NCBI GenBank assembly: GCA_030529125.1
Contig: JAUMXP010000005.1
Location: forward strand, 1 to 21,446
Reading direction: 5' to 3'
DNA: 21,446 nt
Source: Eubacteriales bacterium
GTDB taxonomy: Bacteria > Bacillota > Clostridia > Oscillospirales > Acutalibacteraceae
This document shows positions 20,801-21,446 of this stretch, one piece after another. A program made the translations under genes and the position numbers. Position 1 is the stretch's first letter; each line of letters opens with the position of its first letter. The notes beneath the pieces were generated by a model. That model was not told the origin of the DNA and searched no databases. It saw only the letters and a program-made list of their open reading frames with translations.

Positions 20801-21347
20801 TTGCGTTGTCGCCTGCAGGTGTAGCCCATGTCCAGTCGGAAATAGCGAACTTGTATTCGTGAGTACCTGCAGGAAGAGTCTTAACTAAGCTGTAGCAGTT
20901 GTTGCCTTTGCTTTCGAGCTTGTTTTCTTCTTTTGCAGGCCACATCTCGCCGTCAAATGAACCGCGTAGGTAAATCGCCTGTGTAGGAGCAGTAACTGTC
21001 TCAGCCTTTACTGTATAAGCAGTAGGGTTCATTGTGAACTTAACTAAACCGCCTTCAGCTAGTGTGAGAGTTGCGTCTTGAGAAGGAACTGACCAGTTCC
21101 AACCGTCCCTTGCAACCTTGTATTTGTGAGTACCCGCCTGGAGAGTTACAGTGATAGAGAATGTGCCGTTGCCATTATCGGTGAGGGCATATTCACTGCG
21201 CTCTTCCCAGTTGTTGAAAGTTCCTCTTAGGTAGTATGTAGAAGCAGCAGATGCAGAGAAAGGAGCAACCATAACGGTAGCCATCATCAGCATAAGTACT
21301 AATACAAGTGATACTACTTTACAGAGCAATGATTTTGATTTTCTCAT
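17802..21347 (-). CDS. Secreted dockerin-bearing (alpha/alpha)6 glycoside hydrolase with two X25-like modules
   Basis: An 1181-residue exported enzyme, probably part of an amylosome/cellulosome complex. Signal peptide 1-35 ends in SASA. Two X25-like beta modules follow at about 36-115 (YYLRGTFNNWEE, GTHKYKVARDGWNWSVP) and 120-212 (IYLRGSFDGEMW, GTHEYKFAISDWTWATP); such modules occur in pullulanases and R. bromii amylases. A beta-trefoil-like part lies at about 215-355. A six-hairpin catalytic region (about 395-790) has WRKVWTRDTAMACEF, CGLDWRSQTYPDWMG, NRGVWPGWEAQLML and VNHQLWSIAATLSGYY. A beta-sandwich, an Fn3-like unit (about 874-945), a CBM35/6-like module (about 947-1105, IEAES start) and a type I dockerin (about 1111-1175) complete it. 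The GH family and substrate are not certain; starch or another alpha-glucan is inferred from the X25 modules. GGAGG lies 8 nt before the ATG. Confidence 0.88.
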   Translation of the reverse strand: MRKSKSLLCKVVSLVLVLMLMMATVMVAPFSASAASTYYLRGTFNNWEERSEYALTDNGNGTFSITVTLQAGTHKYKVARDGWNWSVPSQDATLTLAEGGLVKFTMNPTAYTVKAETVTAPTQAIYLRGSFDGEMWPAKEENKLESKGNNCYSLVKTLPAGTHEYKFAISDWTWATPAGDNAKITLSKESQILFEVNALTGAYNATVISGDTKNFYTFDKIQQNVSIQSAWSDHVDQVLCEKDGKLAYISINSANFATANTTWNFIPTEDPQVCYIQNAKTGNYIYISGTDVLAAPDGNTNQGKWMIDMSTGKYRILSAYTDLAAINTEAQNGYAAANYVPAFYLSSQFVIDLDYVYNYGYTLYPDRVEDTKGTAKANSATSITSNTSGTAKTWTQTKKTSDMPVFRAPNTPLAEAVYNLSMEETVINKFQSEFGTAFYTGETWRKVWTRDTAMACEFSLAAIYPEISLNCAKEKVVHFNGFKVFEEDTGTGGSYPVSTDKIITYLSVWEIYLSTGDESVLEYFYDICLDNIKQDYNTVWDAESGLMKGETCGLDWRSQTYPDWMGNEVEESLANIAEGKAASVNMIYLGVLQRMIETADILGKSDKAYLQEKYDALYKAVTERLWHDELGAYAAWEYPSYMGAPLAYKIDCIANGYALWFNIGSQEQLDSIAENYPLVTYGANVVYPNKQGDLEHKDRIYHNRGVWPGWEAQLMLAGAQHGYDELSEEIWNSCITAAATSLVNKEVVDFTTGEGIHVNHQLWSIAATLSGYYKVLFGMIYDTDGITFEPYVPEWMEGPFYIDNYTYCDATIDLSLTGKGSEIVSITVNGDNVGTSYTLPFGATGDYKIDIVVKESANEYNDETVNLNDEKNHVISPKMPVAKLTGNTLTWGAQSGCTYKVWTGSEYIDVNTNSYTIDPTVYGAYSVVVISRDGVWSEMSRPIVVSPGRIKIEAESCTLTNLSKTTVSGKSVVTDTFAANVDRALTINVNIEEAGQYLFWACYNDYSSNDPTSCSNAAIRSVFVDGKDVGALVFPVVNYDFQTSTHLLLDLTAGAHTIVVKFDKANYYDTNMSQDTHTYGSEQYRPDNNVQYDYFVLDKADNICTGAGAQYMLGDADGNGAVVVMDATLVQRAVAKLAADIDETAADVYSDGEISVVDATYIQRYVAKFDDGLGIGTYKNK

Positions 21348-21376
21348 ATAGTATACCTCCGTATATTAGTAGATTT

Positions 21377-21405
21377 ATTATACAGAAATTCTCTACAATT
21401 TGCAA
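21377..21405 (-). promoter_or_regulatory. Sigma-A promoter of the dockerin-glycosidase gene
   Basis: On the minus strand: TTGCAA (21400-21405), 17 nt, TATAAT (21377-21382), 30 nt before the start codon. The core matches the mini-dockerin promoter exactly. Confidence 0.75.
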
Positions 21406-21446
21406 TAGATTTTATGATTTTAGGGTAATATTTTTGATAAGTTACA

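Overview
The window (about 41% GC by impression) looks like a chromosome segment of a gut Firmicute of the Ruminococcus group, most likely Ruminococcus bromii or a close relative. The main evidence is a large secreted glycoside hydrolase with two X25-like starch-type modules and a C-terminal type I dockerin (amylosome/cellulosome style). Low-GC Gram-positive signals support it: GGAGG ribosome sites, TTGACA/TATAAT promoters with 17-nt spacers, intrinsic terminators after most genes, and a K+-dependent membrane pyrophosphatase. The species assignment is inference.

Left part (1-6.4 kb): a probable IS3-type insertion sequence end at the left edge; a DUF6062 zinc-motif protein divergent from an OGG1-type 8-oxoguanine DNA glycosylase; a structured dispersed repeat (copy A) starting at the glycosylase stop codon; a small helical protein of unknown function; an ECF sigma factor with an overlapping membrane-anchored putative anti-sigma factor; a small two-TM membrane protein; a DUF1015 protein; and a HAD phosphatase.

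Middle (6.4-12.3 kb): one tight minus-strand operon reading MarR regulator > ABC exporter half 1 > ABC exporter half 2 > iron-containing alcohol dehydrogenase > LOG-family phosphoribohydrolase. It is driven by a near-perfect sigma-A promoter with an inverted repeat over the start region, a probable MarR operator. The two ABC halves have the BmrC/BmrD-type asymmetry, with one consensus and one degenerate ATP site, so they should form one heterodimeric exporter.

Right part (12.4-21.4 kb): a diacylglycerol-kinase-like lipid kinase; the ion-pumping pyrophosphatase hppA with a hairpin over its ribosome site; a 38-residue 'mini-dockerin' gene with its own promoter, ribosome site and terminator; a roughly 500-nt gene-free stretch holding repeat copy B (inverted relative to copy A) and a short phased direct repeat; a 56-residue unrecognised gene with a GTG start; a Ca2+/Na+ exchanger; and the 1181-residue dockerin-bearing glycosidase.

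The most unusual items are the structured repeat pair (a 38-nt core identical in both copies, flanking a hairpin that differs in sequence but keeps its fold) and the mini-dockerin gene, which looks like a signal-peptide start joined to a single Ca2+-binding dockerin repeat. I saw no tRNA, rRNA or CRISPR array.
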